Positions 44,696 to 57,059 of a stretch of DNA of 64,000 nucleotides are shown here, piece after piece. The notes under the pieces were generated by a model. That model was given only the letters and a program-made list of their open reading frames with translations. It did not search any database and was not told the DNA's origin. Position 1 is the stretch's first letter. Each line of letters starts with the position of its first letter. The stretch is taken from NCBI RefSeq assembly GCF_030272615.1, contig NW_026728916.1:1-64000 (forward strand), read 5' to 3'. This DNA is from Cryptomeria japonica (lineage: Eukaryota; Streptophyta; Pinopsida; Cupressales; Cupressaceae). The position numbers and the translations under genes were made by a program.

Positions 44696-44775
44696 AAAAC
44701 ATTTTAAATGACGTATTTAAATATTTGTACAACTTTAAAACATTACAATTAATAAAAGAAAAATAAAATATATTA

Positions 44776-44824
44776 AAAATTAAATTAAATTAAATTAAAT
44801 TAAATTAAATTAAATTAATTAAAT
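44776..44824. repeat. (TTAAA)n pentanucleotide microsatellite
   Basis: About eight perfect taaat units, flanked by A/T-rich sequence. Confidence 0.95.
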
Positions 44825-45129
44825 ATATTTAAAATACTCTCATGCTCACATGTTGTATAGACCATTCCTCAATGCGTAAGTGCAATTTATAAATCCAGCA
44901 ATTACTGATGGTGAAAAACAACATTCCCAAACTTCCCTTCTACTGCTAAAATCAACATAAACTGTGATAAAACTTTTAACAGCCGGAAACAGTAACAACA
45001 CACTAAGCCCAGAGTTCATAGTGACTGGGAAAGGGGTTGAGTTAAGAGAGACAACCACCAAAGCAGTCAGCGCTTAGTGTATTGTTTAAGCTAAGCAGAA
45101 AAAAATGAAGTCATGCTGAAGAAAAAATT

Positions 45130-45470
45130 TCGCACATTTATTCAAGACAAGTACAATATAGTTCTTCTCCAGTAGTGCAGACTCTCTATTCTCGACAAGT
45201 ACAAACTATGTAAACTCTTTGCCCGAATCCACCGTCTTATTGTTGTGCTGTGGAAGCTTTTCGTCCAGACAAAGAAGCTTTTCTTATTTATTCCCTCGCA
45301 ATCATCTCGAATGAAGCACTCTATGGAAGAATCTCTGATATCTCCTACCCAAACATCCCCATCCAAAAAGGTTACAACACAAGAATACCTTTAAAGTAGT
45401 ACAATTATAAAAGGCGATCCCCACTCTCTAGTAGGCAAACCTGCACTCGGTAGATATAAGGTTATTTCAA
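45130..45470 (+). promoter_or_regulatory. orphan subtype-2 protease promoter
   Basis: Matches the region upstream of the subtype-2 gene at 12610: tcgacaagtaca, tgtaaactcttt.cccgaatcc, acacaagaat, and TATAAAAG at 45406-45413 followed by gcgatccccactc and gcaaacctgcac. No protease codons follow after about 45470. Remarkably, its TATA box is closer to consensus than that of the surviving gene. Confidence 0.7.
45406..45413 (+). promoter_or_regulatory. TATA box (TATAAAAG) of the orphan promoter
   Basis: Canonical plant TATA sequence, aligned to 12542-12549. Confidence 0.65.
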
Positions 45471-46793
45471 GATGTGTTCATCTCAAAAATCTATAAATTA
45501 TTCATAGTAGTGATAAAGGAGTCTTAATTTTTTATAACAAAATTCTTAACTAGTCATAGTGGTAGCCTATGAATCACTAAATCCAATAATTGTAGAGTTG
45601 TGATGTTTATGAATTAAAGAAATTATTGATGCATTTTTTAGAATTTTGTGTTTGTTTTAATATAGAAAATGATTAATATAGTAAAATATATTATCCTAAA
45701 CTAATAATATGATTAACTATTAGATTATCTTGCCATAAACAATGTACAATGTAAGAAGTTAAGATATGATTTTGTTTAAAAGGAAAATTGAATGTATCCC
45801 AAATTAAGACCTCCAAAATAGCATTATTTGTATGTCAAATAGCCGTTCCTAATTGATAGGACAAAAAAAAGTGGCTAAATTATTTCAAAAGCAATAAACA
45901 CTATAGAACATAAAAATATATACAATAATAATGTCTATAAATTATTGATAAAAATAATGATAACCTCAATATAATAAATGTAGTGCTCTACCTAATTATA
46001 CATTTTTTCTATAGACATAAACTTTGTTGATGACAAAATATCATGACTTTTCAATTTATTAACTTTTTTAATGAATACATTAAAAATTCCATGACTTTTC
46101 AATTTATTAAAAGCCTTAATATCTTTATATGTAGACACGTTTAATACATGCATAAAGCATAAAGTAATAACAAATTCACCTAAATAGTGATGGGGCTATG
46201 ATATGGATAGGACTGACAGATATCAAATAGAATTTTTGTTTGTTTTCAAACTATATTTTTCAAAATGGCTGAAGGTTATAGTTGCTCCTACTATTCTAAT
46301 GGTAGGGTGGAGGGGATTACGTTATGTATAAAATCTGGCATATCCAATTGAATATTTCAGACTTCATGAAATTTATGTTCCTATCCTCCGACCAATGTTA
46401 GTAGGAATAAAGGTGGTATCCCCTTTGGTTTCCGGATATAACCAAAAAAGATTCCCTATAAAATTGATTCCTTTTCGTTAAATGGAAAAATTTAAGGCTG
46501 CATGATTTTATGTTAAAAAATTATATAGCATGTAACATTTACTATAAGTTTGCCAAGTAGCCTATATGCAGCTCCTAAGCCTACCTTCAATGAAAGACCT
46601 ATCTAACAAAATAACCGTATAGCACTGAAACTATGTACAAGAATTATCGATTTGATCTCAATCTCAAGCAAAAGTGCTTCTAGAGGAAGATTAGCCAAGA
46701 CCGGCAATATACATAATTTACCATAGAGATTGAAAGGAGATAAAAAGAATTATTTAGAGAATCACGTAAGACAGTAGTTTAGAATAACTCCAT
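45471..46793. other. AT-rich stretch and 3' flank of the second protease
   Basis: 45471-46240: nothing recognised. 46240-46440 is locally more balanced in composition and unidentified. 46440-46600 matches the flank at 5090-5240 and 61060-61210. From about 46615 it matches 7865-8160, the immediate 3' flank of the first protease. Confidence 0.6.
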
Positions 46794-46799
46794 TTTATT
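46794..46799 (-). terminator. candidate polyadenylation signal AATAAA
   Basis: Minus-strand hexamer about 105 bp after the stop codon, in a context shared with 8077-8082. Confidence 0.5.
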
Positions 46800-46903
46800 G
46801 TGCAAACAAGAGGGAGAAGCATACTCTCTTTATTGAAGTAAAAGCCAAAAAAATAAAAAAATTACATTGAAACGTTTGTAATTATTCGTGAATTTAATCT
46901 CTT

Positions 46904-48370
46904 TTATAGGGTTAATGAGAAAGCTACAAAATAAAGAAGTAGCACGGGTAACAAGACATGGGACCCTAAGATAGGAATGGGAGCTTTGGACTGTAGGTAG
47001 GAGGGATTGGGAGACATAGAGAGAGAACTGCAGCGGGTGGGAGTAAAGGACAGCCTCTGGTTAGCGTTGTCATACAGAATATGGTAATCTTGTTGCTGAA
47101 AACTTCCAAGGACGGCCGGTACACCTGCAACCGAAGCCTCATCCATATCTAACATTGCCAGACATAGTAAATTTCCTATTTTAGTCGGACCAGATTCCAT
47201 ATATTGAACGAAATTATGTTTACCTTCGACAACATAATCTGCACCAAGCATATGGAAAGTCATATTCAGATCAGGGACATAGTCATAGTAGGGTGATGAA
47301 TAGCATACACTTAACCCATGTTTAGAATCGTTAGCTCTGGGTAGTCCTAGCACAGAATCCAAAACAGATGCCACTGCAGTGAAGGCAGCGTGCGGCAAAA
47401 CTGTGAAGTGTATTCCAGAGTCAATGATGAATCCCCCGCTTCCATTCGCTTGAATATCAAACATTCCCCGTGAAATATTGAGAGACACGTTCCCCAGACT
47501 TATTCCTTCCACAGAGAGATAATAGTAGCTGTTGAGCTTGGGCAGGACTGTGTTGTTTATCACCATCGTCGACTGCACTCCTATGCCGTTAAACTCGGCT
47601 GCGCTACCGAACAGCAGAGGCGTGGAAAAGCTGTCAGTGTCCTGAAACGGGGATCCATTGTATTCGAAAGGTAAGCAATAGGAAAATTTGGATTCTCCAA
47701 TCTGTGAGATAAGCGATAATTGTCCTCGGCCGAGCCCCAGAACGCCGTTGGCCTCCTCTAAGACATCTTCCTGAACGACATGGCTGCACCCAAACGCAAT
47801 TCCGCCAAAGAAATGCGCCGCCCCGGTTGTATCCGCCATGGTGAATGTCTCGAATGACAATTCTTCCTGCGTGCTCCAGCTTTCGCTGTATATATGAGAA
47901 TATTGACAGTCCGACGCACAAGTTGAATTGGCAAGGGCAGAGCAGAGGGAAGAAGAGCAAGGAACCCGCCTGTAAGTGGATGAATGTTCAGGGTAGAACG
48001 GAGGAGGATAATACCAGTTAGACCGATTGAACAGATCGCACTGAAGCCAAATCAGATCGCTTCCCGTGTCCACTTGTCCCTGGAAATTTTTTGGTGGGGT
48101 TCCGATGCCAATGTTCACTACATGTGTTTTGGGCAAGCGGATCACAGGTGCAACGGCACCACCCAATCGGGTTTGGGTCCTTCCTGATTGCACGGCTTTA
48201 ATCGAGGCTTCCATTCTTTTGAGCCTGGCAATGGCGGAATTCCTTTCCAAATGGGAGACTCCGCGCGCTTCTTCTGCACAAAGCAAATTGAAAAAACAAC
48301 ATATGGTTATACTCACCACCACTAATGTCATCACCTTATTGTGTAATGTCATCACCTTATTGTGTGCCAT
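46904..48370 (-). CDS. nepenthesin-like aspartic protease (A1B), subtype 1, intact
   Basis: 488 residues from MAHNKVMTL. Both catalytic triads are intact: VDTGSDLIW (Asp101) and IIDSGIHFTVLP (Asp317). Signal peptide, RLKRMEASIKAVQ propeptide, Cys-rich insert (PCSSSLCSALANSTC), GVLGLGRGQLSLISQ and a C-terminal hydrophobic tail are as in the 8165 gene, with which it aligns without gaps outside the N-terminus. An ATG 24 codons upstream (48442) lies inside the TATA box and cannot be the start. The N-terminus carries a 21-bp tandem duplication (HNKVMTL twice) in front of the hydrophobic core. Secreted endopeptidase, substrate unknown. Confidence 0.93.
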   Translation of the reverse strand: MAHNKVMTLHNKVMTLVVVSITICCFFNLLCAEEARGVSHLERNSAIARLKRMEASIKAVQSGRTQTRLGGAVAPVIRLPKTHVVNIGIGTPPKNFQGQVDTGSDLIWLQCDLFNRSNWYYPPPFYPEHSSTYRRVPCSSSLCSALANSTCASDCQYSHIYSESWSTQEELSFETFTMADTTGAAHFFGGIAFGCSHVVQEDVLEEANGVLGLGRGQLSLISQIGESKFSYCLPFEYNGSPFQDTDSFSTPLLFGSAAEFNGIGVQSTMVINNTVLPKLNSYYYLSVEGISLGNVSLNISRGMFDIQANGSGGFIIDSGIHFTVLPHAAFTAVASVLDSVLGLPRANDSKHGLSVCYSSPYYDYVPDLNMTFHMLGADYVVEGKHNFVQYMESGPTKIGNLLCLAMLDMDEASVAGVPAVLGSFQQQDYHILYDNANQRLSFTPTRCSSLSMSPNPSYLQSKAPIPILGSHVLLPVLLLYFVAFSLTL

Positions 48371-48990
48371 TGAGCACCTATTCAATCCTGCTTTCAAAAT
48401 TCCCTTAATTATTACTACAGACAGGTTTACTGGGGTCGTCATTTATAAGGATTAGTCTGTATGTTAATCAGATTGTTTAATAAATTGGGCGCCTGCTGGT
48501 TACTTAACCATTCTGTGTTTCATCTGTCCAACAGTAGGAGATGACGACAAGATTGATGAGGTTATAGATAACAAAAGGGAATCTTGTTATTCACGAAATA
48601 ACGTGCCGTATTTTCTTGTTGTTGTATCGCAGGTGAAAATGGGAAGGCCCAGAACCAAGAGAGATGAAAACTTTTGTAATTTCCATTTTGGCGAAGCGAA
48701 CTTGTTGGGTGGTCTTACTTTGGTAAGATTTATGGTGTGCAAGTACAAATGATAGCTGGTTTAAGTTCCAACCGTAAATCCTTTGGCCGTCTAGCGACAA
48801 GAACAAAGTAATGCTTAATAAATAAATTTCCCACTTGCATCATTGACAAATACATGTGCAGACTGTAAACTCTTTCCCCGAATCCCCTTTCCGTTCGTCG
48901 TCTTGTGGGAGATTCCCGTCAAAACAAAAATATAAAGCTGTCAAAAACCAAGAAAATAAAAAAAATGTCCAAACACAAGAATGGTCCCGC
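48371..48990. promoter_or_regulatory. compact bidirectional promoter block (subtype 1 left, subtype 2 right)
   Basis: 48371-48720 is homologous to the subtype-1 promoter at 9602-9935 (TATA at 48440-48447 on the minus strand). 48780-48990 is homologous to the subtype-2 promoter at 12235-12490 in plus orientation. Only about 60-70 bp separate them, so this is the best-preserved picture of the ancestral divergent arrangement. The subtype-2 TATA box and gene are missing: similarity stops near 48990, where a block shared with 16137-16200 and then a LINE relic begin. Confidence 0.7.
48440..48447 (-). promoter_or_regulatory. TATA box (TATAAATG)
   Basis: Minus strand, 70 bp before the start codon at 48370; identical to 9672-9679. 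Confidence 0.7.
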
Positions 48991-49099
48991 ATAATTGTAG
49001 TGGCATAATGGTATTTGTAGAAGTCCTACAAATATTTTTTATCAAGGTAAAGTGGATTTTTTATAGGACCCAATTTTGAACAAAAAAAGGAGGATACAA

Positions 49100-50310
49100 A
49101 TAGGTTAACTAGCAACAACAAAATAACAAAGGTGAATCAAAAGATCATTACAACTAATATATATATCAAAAAAATTGCAATGAAAATAGACTACTAGCCA
49201 TATCTAGAGAAATAAATTAAAATCAGAGTTGGCACCCAAATTCATCCCAAAGGAGCTACCTCAAAGGGAGTAGCCTTTTAGGATTGGCATTTCTTCTTTC
49301 ATCAAACAAATGTCTGAGAAGCCTTATTATTATGATCCAAAAATTTAGGAGTAGCAGAGGAATCGCCATTTGAATAAACTATAGAGACTCCGCCCAATTG
49401 TGAATTAGGTTTAAAAGGAGAGACTAAGTATCTAGGATAACTAAGCAAAGAGGAGAGTTATCAAAGCCACATGTGAATGATGTAGCAAAAGAGGAAATAA
49501 CATTTAGGCAATCCTAGCCATTTGAACTAGCAGAGGAAGAAGGCACCAATTGAGTAGGACCATTTGAATCAAAATTTGGTTCACTAGAAAAAAAAAACCG
49601 AAATGGATTAGAAGAGAAATTTTTCACCAAGTAAGGGAAGGCCTTAGAAAAGAACCATGAGTACAAGTCAAGGTTGAATGGCTAGTAACAAAATAACATA
49701 TATAATAAAAAGAAACACCCTCGTAATTAATCATCTAAGTTTAACAATATTTAAGCGCATAATATACAATGTCACCTTGTAAATCATTCAAGATATTCAT
49801 ATTAAAATAGATATGGGTAGAGGAAGAATGGGTGAAATTAGTAATATTTGAGTCTACCTTAAGGAACTAGCCTACAGTATTACCAACAACCTCATAAAAA
49901 ATTATGTACTAAAACTATAGTGGAAGAAAGGGAAGTTTTATCCAAATAGAGGAAATATCATTAGACTACATTAACAAGTTGAAAGAGGCCATCCAAGGAT
50001 GAAGAGAGGAAGTATAACCCCATTTTTAGTCCCCCACAACAAAGATAGCATTTTAGTCTCTTGGAAAGGGAAGACAAACAATAAAGAAAATATGGATAGA
50101 AGGGTTGATTTCCATTTTATCCTCTACCACAAAGGTCCATTGCTCAAAGATCAACTATTGCAAATCTAGGAACATCATCCAAAAATGGATAAACTTACAA
50201 ATTAACATTAAACTCTCAAAAGAAGAGATATTGTTAACCATCTATTGACCAAGAACCACCATAGGAGTTGTGAAGGCACATAGAAGTTATTTCTAGGTGA
50301 TTGTTGATCA
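49100..50310 (-). mobile_element. LINE ORF1 relic (DUF4283 region)
   Basis: Minus-strand text from right to left: LMLICKFIHFWMMFLDLQ, then KWGYTSSLHPWMASFNLLM, ISSIWIKLPFFHYSF, and SPILPLPISILI. This follows the DUF4283 pattern (GLYIRPWTPSFNPL..., PVWIKLPNLPLHYW). Stops every 20-40 codons. No ORF2 part was identified; 50310-50860 shows nothing further. Confidence 0.6.
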
Positions 50311-51269
50311 CTAAAATTGCTTTAAGGACTATAGCCTTATGGGAAACTCAGTGATGCGAGACTTGTTTTTTTTCATTAAGTGACCTCCGGGATTTTAGAA
50401 GTTGGCTCTTCATTCATTTAGTCCCATTCAAAAATTTGCATGCCCAGAACATTAATTAAGATATAACCAAAATTCCTTTTAACATAAAGCAATATACACC
50501 ACACATCAACCAAATAACAAGTGCAAAAATAGTTTAATCGGCAGAGTATTAGGCATATAATTCTAAAGTTATATTAGAATTTCACATTCACATAAAACTA
50601 TCAAATGCACAATGAATAATAACAATCATAAAGGCTACAAATATAATCTGATTATCTTGTCTTCAAAAATACAAAACAACACATTAAAGGCTAAATTCCT
50701 ATAGAATATCAGTTTATCTTTTTAAAATAAGTTTTGAACCCTTGCCAAGCTAACCTCACTATTCTTATAAAACAAAATTCAACAACCCATAAGATGGGAA
50801 AACAAAAAAAAATACTACTAGCAACTCCTCCTCATTTGACGACATGCAAAAACCTACAAATGAAAACCATCCTTAGCTTCTAGTGAAACCACATTTTGTT
50901 GTTTTGTTATTTGGATCAAAAATATCTTTTGTCAGCTCATCTGCAACTAAAATGTGAAAAATTTTGTTCCGCCTCCATGGGAGACATGTGATAGTAGGAG
51001 GAAGAGAGGAGTGGGCCATGCAAACTACCAACCCAGGACCACCCAGGGAACTGCCATGTAACACGACATACTCCTCTGCAAACTGCGGGTCCCATTTACT
51101 TGGGGCAAAAATGAGCATCATAAATGAAATGCCATGTGTCAAGAGCACATGACTTAACTAAAATGAAAAAGAAAATGGTGGTAAGAATGAGTTTTGTGCC
51201 AATACATTATGGGCATGAGCCAAACTCTTCAAATTAGAGCATGTACAAAATAAAATACATAGTTTTTTG

Positions 51270-54200
51270 GTGACTTCTGGGGAAATCCTACCTGTAGGGT
51301 GCCGATACCCTAAATTTTTGGTTTCAAACAGATTCAAGTATAAGTAGGGAATAGTCGGTCAAGGACCTGCTGCAAAGGGACCCAATCATTCTCTGAGAGG
51401 TGCTCCCAAGATTCAAGGATTTGATAATTTTGATCAAGGTGAATAATCTCATGGAAAGGGAGATTGCCGAGCTCATTCTAAGTAACCTGAGAAAAGTATG
51501 GAGTCAAGTCAAAGGATGCAATAATTCTTCAACCTCTTTGGTAGTAGGGGTAATCCTTAGATTTTGGAGAAAAGTCTACTCTTGCCATTGTTTCTCAATC
51601 AAACTCACGATCTTCTCAATCTTCAAAACTAAACCATCAGGAGGAAGAGGGGAGGGTAAGCCAAGACTTACAAAATGTTCAAAATGCTCCTTAATATCTG
51701 ACATCAAGGATTTGAGTGATCTTAAGGTGGACGCAACCTGAGCTACTATTTGGTGGTGATAGATGAAACTATTATCCTTTCTAACCAATTGCTTATAATC
51801 ATTTACCCCCTTGGCCATCAATTCTTCCTCATAAGTGGTGTACAACCACTTGACTAGTTTTTGAGCATCAAGGACCTTAGTCATGGTATACTGCATGGAC
51901 TCATCGATCAAAATTCTCACCTTAGCACATAGAGATTGCGCATTACCTAGAAACTTTAGGGCCGATTGCAAGACATGGAGAAATTGTTTAATTTTTTCCC
52001 AATGCAAGACATATAACTCCCAGATGAACAAGATGAAATTTGTCAAAGAAATAGGTGGAACATCGATGGTTTTTGACAAGAGATCAATTTCCTCTTCTTT
52101 TGCCTAGACTTTTGCATACAATTCTCTCACCTTTTTCCTGCAACAGATGCTTTATGTTCTAATGCTATGACCCTGGTGGCCTTGACTCACAATGTTTCTT
52201 ATGTCCAGGCTAGTTCACTACATTATTTTTCTAGAATATGCTTTGAATCTCACAACTCATCATCTAATTGGGCCTACCTTGTCTACCATTCTTGTGCTGC
52301 CCATTCCTTTTCCTCTTTCTCCTTCGAGATGAGTGCCTACATTTGAGTCAAATCTTTGAAGAGTCTATTTTTATCCCGGATTGCATCTTGTGACTAGATC
52401 AAGATTTGAGCTATATTCGGGGAGTCCACCTGGAGTTGTAGGAACTCTTGTTCTTTATCATAGAACCTTTTACTCAATTCACTATTTGATACTTGCTTGA
52501 CTTGCAGTTAATCTGTCACCACATTTAAAGCACTTTGAAACCTTTCCATTTCAATCCTCTCCTTTTGAACATCAACTTGATGGTGATATATCTTAGCATT
52601 CTTAGCCTTCTCCTCTACTTTGTAATGGTCAAGCGTGGTTTTAACATGATTCAATTTTGATATGAGATTTTCTACGTGCTTGCTCCCTTTGAAGGAAATC
52701 AAAAGACATAACCTTTTGTGTCTACTCCATCATCTTGACTTTACACTGTGTGCAAGCCTACTTCAAATCTATACCAATGACATGCAATGAATAGTTCATG
52801 GGATGCATTTCCTTTGTGGTTTGATGACATTAGGAACCATAGTTTCAAACATTATGTTTTTGGTCTCTTCATTGAAGTCCGTCTATATACTAGGCTGCAA
52901 GGGCTTTCAACAATATTTATCTATCCACTTTGCAACCCTTTGAACTTGATCCATTTTATAGGAGTTCATCTATTGTATAAAATATGAGGGAGACAAAATT
53001 TCCTGCCCTACAAAGGGAGTGCCATGAGGAAGAGTGAAGGGTACTGAGACAATAGGATCTCTTAGCCGCATTTGTATGGGCTAGGGAAGTGTAGCAAGAG
53101 AGAAAGGAAGGATACCAAACATAGCCCCAACAGGATGGGATGAGATAATACCAACACTTGAAGATGCAAGAGGTCTAGCGGAGTTGTAAATCCTAATATC
53201 CATGCGGTAGGAAAACATACTAGGGGATCTTCGTAGATAGGAAAACATACTGAATATTACTCAAGGCCCAAGAATCACATAGGGACATTGTGGGAATGCT
53301 AGTAGCTATAAGGCATGGCAAGGGTTGTGGCCTTGCTATAAAAACTATAACTCAGGCAGGGGAGAATACCATGGTGGTTGAGACTATAGAAATGGTGACA
53401 CTGGGAGCGACTAGAGATTGAGAAGAAGGAAGAGGGGGAGCAAAGAGTACTTTAGCCAATGATCTTGCTTCTATTAATGAAACCTGAAATGCAACAGGTA
53501 ATTAGGCTTGGGATCCCTCCAGAGGTTCTTCTAATATTTTCTTTTTCCTTGAAGGAGAGGAGCTCGCTCAAGTCTCACTAGTCCTTTTCATTGACAACTG
53601 GGAATGATGCCTTTGAGTGAGCTCAGTGGAAGCGAATGATACAACTGCTTGGCTTGTTGAACCCAACTCAATCTCCTTCCCTTTTCTAGGTCATTGTTGA
53701 GTATCTTTCAACAAGGTTGATTCTTGAGGGTCAGAGTCATTTCAAAAATATTCCTCGGCAAACTCTACATCTACATTTTGTTTATCCCACTCCTCAAAAA
53801 TTTTATCCAAAGTGTAGTTTCCTATAGAAACTTGGGTCTATTGAACCTCCTTTTGGTACATCCAAAAAGATAAATTATTTCTTTGCGTCCATTTATCATC
53901 ATCCATCCTCCTAAGAAAAGTGGTATAAATTAGTTTAGATGGATTTTCTCTTGTAGTTGGGTCATAAAAAATTAACCATGGTGTCCATTCTTTGATGGGA
54001 ATAGCATTCAGGTCCACATATAATCGAGAATCATCTCTTGGAGGGTTAATCTAGGCTTTCCAGGATTCACATGGCTCATGCGCTATAGGATTCTTTCTCC
54101 TTGCTAAAAAGCCATTTTGGATCATAACTCCATGGGTCATCAATAACCACGAGACCCAATTTTATCAATTTTGAAGTGAGAACTCCCTCTGTGAGGAGTC

Positions 54201-56104
54201 TTTTTATCACAACAATAGGACCTATCATTTTACGGTTTTGGTTGATAGCGATGCCATTCTTGCCTATGCCTATAGCATTTTCAATCATAACTAATTGCCT
54301 AAAAATATCTAAGGCCAGTGTACGATCAGTTACATAAGTGGGAGGTGAAAAGGCTTGTCTATAACACCATGTACTCTGACAAAACAAAAATACTTACCTA
54401 GAAACTAGTCACAACGGGAGCTACATGTAAACATCCAACTAATTTTCTATAACAAAAAGCAAGAAATAGAAACCAAGACTTCGATCACCAAATCTTGCAT
54501 GGTAGGTGTTAGGAAAGGGTCAATAAGAGAATATGCATCATGTGTGGGAGATAGTATGGGAGTCTATGTAGTCACATGCTTTCACCTATTGTGCTCATAA
54601 AAAATTGATAACTCAATATACTTGACTGAAAAACCCCCATTCTGATGCAAGAACATGTAAACCAAAAAAGAAGTGTACCTAAATTTGTAATGTGTCTTGA
54701 AGTTTATTAATTGCTTTTCTATTCCTTGGGCAATGTCCTCGAATAATTCATATAGGAAAGATTCCTTTTGCTTCTAGAGTTTGAAAAACACACCCATTTG
54801 GAAAGTATGGACATGTAGATTATTATCAAGGCCGCAGACATAGGCCAACATTGAGATGACCTCTTTTAGGTCATCTTACTTCAAATCATTGAATGCCAAT
54901 GGGAATTTTGAAAGCTAAGTGAGACTCGTATCCAGTGCAATTCCGCAAAAATTAAAGTAGCCTTCCTTTTACATCAATAATTTTCTAATAATTCCCTACT
55001 AAAAATATCCATTATATTAGAAAGCAAAGGGATTCACAACATGTCTCGGGTGGCATCTACACTTATATAAATTCTCAATGAAGTGCCTTAAATAATAGGG
55101 GGTCGACACTAAAACATCATGAGCATGCCTCAAGGAATTCAAGGAAATGAGGGACCATTGGGATGACATATTATGAAAGACCACAATACCAAATCTTTAC
55201 TACCATGTGTCTCAATTCTAATTTGTAAATGAGAATCCTAGTGGAAGCAGCCTCTTAAAGACCCTTATGTATTTTGAGATCAAGAACCTCTTCATATCTG
55301 TCTAAAACTAGAGAGGGGTTCTTGGTCATGTCTTTGGTCTTTGGGAATTTAATTAGCTAATTAGGTTTTGAAGGAATGAGGTAAGAAGCGTATGAGATAT
55401 CCCAAACAACATCGACCCAAGTCTCAAGGTGTGAGGAACCCGACGTCTCAGCAGGAACATCCATCTCCATGAGCCAAAATTGTTCTATCTTCTGCTTTTC
55501 TTAGAAACTTTTTGGCACTAGAAAATAAATGTTTGGAGAATAAAATGTTGCATGATATCTTTAAAAAAAAAATTTCTCTAACAAGCTTCATGCCTCAATT
55601 TTTATGCTCAATAGCATGTTAATAATGGCCTTTGCCTCATACATGTACCACCTATGATTTTCATGTAGAACTAACTCTATAGGACATTATATTAACTTCC
55701 ACGTCAAGTGTATTAAAAAGCCACTCTCTAGTTTATACCATCATTTCTTTTATTCAGACTGTTATCTCAGAACCTGCACCCCTTTCTCTATTGCAATTAA
55801 AATAGCCAGCGATGTTGATGCAAGTCAAAAGCTAGTGATGATCTACCTTAATCTTGAGAAGTACATACGATGAGATGCATGGTGCATGATCGCCCCTTGC
55901 ACACTCTCCTAAAAATTGCACAACTCGATTATGATTTGGCTTCCTAATTTTCAATAGTTGTGAAATGACCCATACAATATCCTAACTTGTGCTCATTACT
56001 TCAACCTTGGCTTTTCTTTTATGGATTAAAGTCTCGTCATGTCTATAAATATGACCATGATGCATAGTCCTCGTTGTCTCAGAATTTGACTTAGTTTGTT
56101 GCAT
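51270..56104 (-). pseudogene. long ORF3 of gypsy copy B (about 1,500-1,600 codons, unknown function)
   Basis: Starts MQQTKSNSETTRTMHHGHIY. It runs through several stops and shifts past a domain-like block at 54076-54700 (FSPPTYVTDRTLALDIFRQL, KRLLTEGVLTSKLIKLGLVV), a Ser/Pro-rich linker with a basic SPSRKKK at about 53550, a charged coiled-coil-like segment (52508-52702: KHVENLISKLNHVKTTLDHY), and a well-preserved 167-codon stretch at 51576-52079 (ELYVLHWEKIKQFLHVLQ, LVKWLYTTYEEELMAKGVND, SLKSLMSDIKEHFEHFVSLG). No transmembrane or fusion motif suggesting an envelope was seen. A weak likeness to plant mobile domain proteins is noted but not relied on. Confidence 0.6.
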
Positions 56105-56194
56105 ATTAGGAGCTTGGATACTCCCATTCAGCTAGTCTGTGTTGGGACTTAGGTGGTATTATAAGGGAACATTTATGTCTATCACTTTCAAAGC

Positions 56195-56764
56195 TTGAGT
56201 AGCCATAAAAACCTGATAGTCATTGCAACCATGAAATGGGTATTGGGAGAGGACTTTGTAGGCTCTCTAGATAGGTATAGGGTGAATACAGATATCACCT
56301 CTCACTTTGTTGCTTCTCTATTGGACATTGCATTGTCTAAACACCTTATTACCCTTATTACTGAGGTACTTTTCCCTATGATGTACTTGGGTGGGTTGGA
56401 AGAAGTAGTTGAGTATGCAGAGTTTTATGTGGGCATCATGTCAATGTCGAACTTGCGATGTTTTATCAACAACAATGAGGTGGTCCCATGGCTCCCATTT
56501 GTTTCTTGCTTTAAGACTATGATCTTGACACTACAGTGTGAATGGGTTTGGCGAGCTACTAGTTTCTCGTTGCAATTGAATCTCCTAGTTGACTTGGATG
56601 GGGTCACCTAGTAATTTTAATTTTGCGACTACATCTTCCCGAGGATCTTGACTTTGGAGGATCCTCCCATTCTTTAGGTAATCATGGATTTCTCAGATTC
56701 AAACTCGGAGTTCTTAAGGAGAGCAAATGATGACGAGGAAGATGACAATGGAGAGAAATTGTAG
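56195..56764 (+). other. plus-strand open stretch between integrase and ORF3, unrecognised
   Basis: 56195-56611 is open for 138 codons. After a stop, readable text continues in another frame to an acidic end (SDSNSEFLRRANDDEEDDNGEK, given as SDSNSEFLRRAND and DEEDDNGEK) before a stop near 56763. The acidic C-terminus looks protein-like, yet the strand is opposite to the host gypsy element. It may be a fragment of another element inserted here. No family recognised. The homologous interval is deleted in copy A. Confidence 0.3.
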
Positions 56765-57059
56765 GCTCCTCCACTACAACACCTTCTTCTTACCGCTTTC
56801 TTTTCTTCTCTGCAACAATGCCTACTTTTTCATGTAACTATATAAAAACATAATACATAATATAATATGATATATGCTTTTATATATCTATGGATTTTCT
56901 CTTTTCAACAATGCTTGCTCCTCATGATTACTATTATTGGTTACATGCTTCATTTAGAAACTAAGGTCTCAACAAACTCTAGAGTTAGGACAAAAGGCCT
57001 CCAATGAAACAAAGAACATTATTTTATAATATTGACATAGAAATAAGCAATTAAGGCTT

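Noticed and set aside
46240-46440. Segment with more balanced composition that could be organelle-derived
   Set aside because: I could not match it confidently to any chloroplast or mitochondrial gene.
48371-48442. Upstream ATG extending the second protease by 24 codons
   Set aside because: That ATG is part of the TATA box, so it would not be in the transcript.
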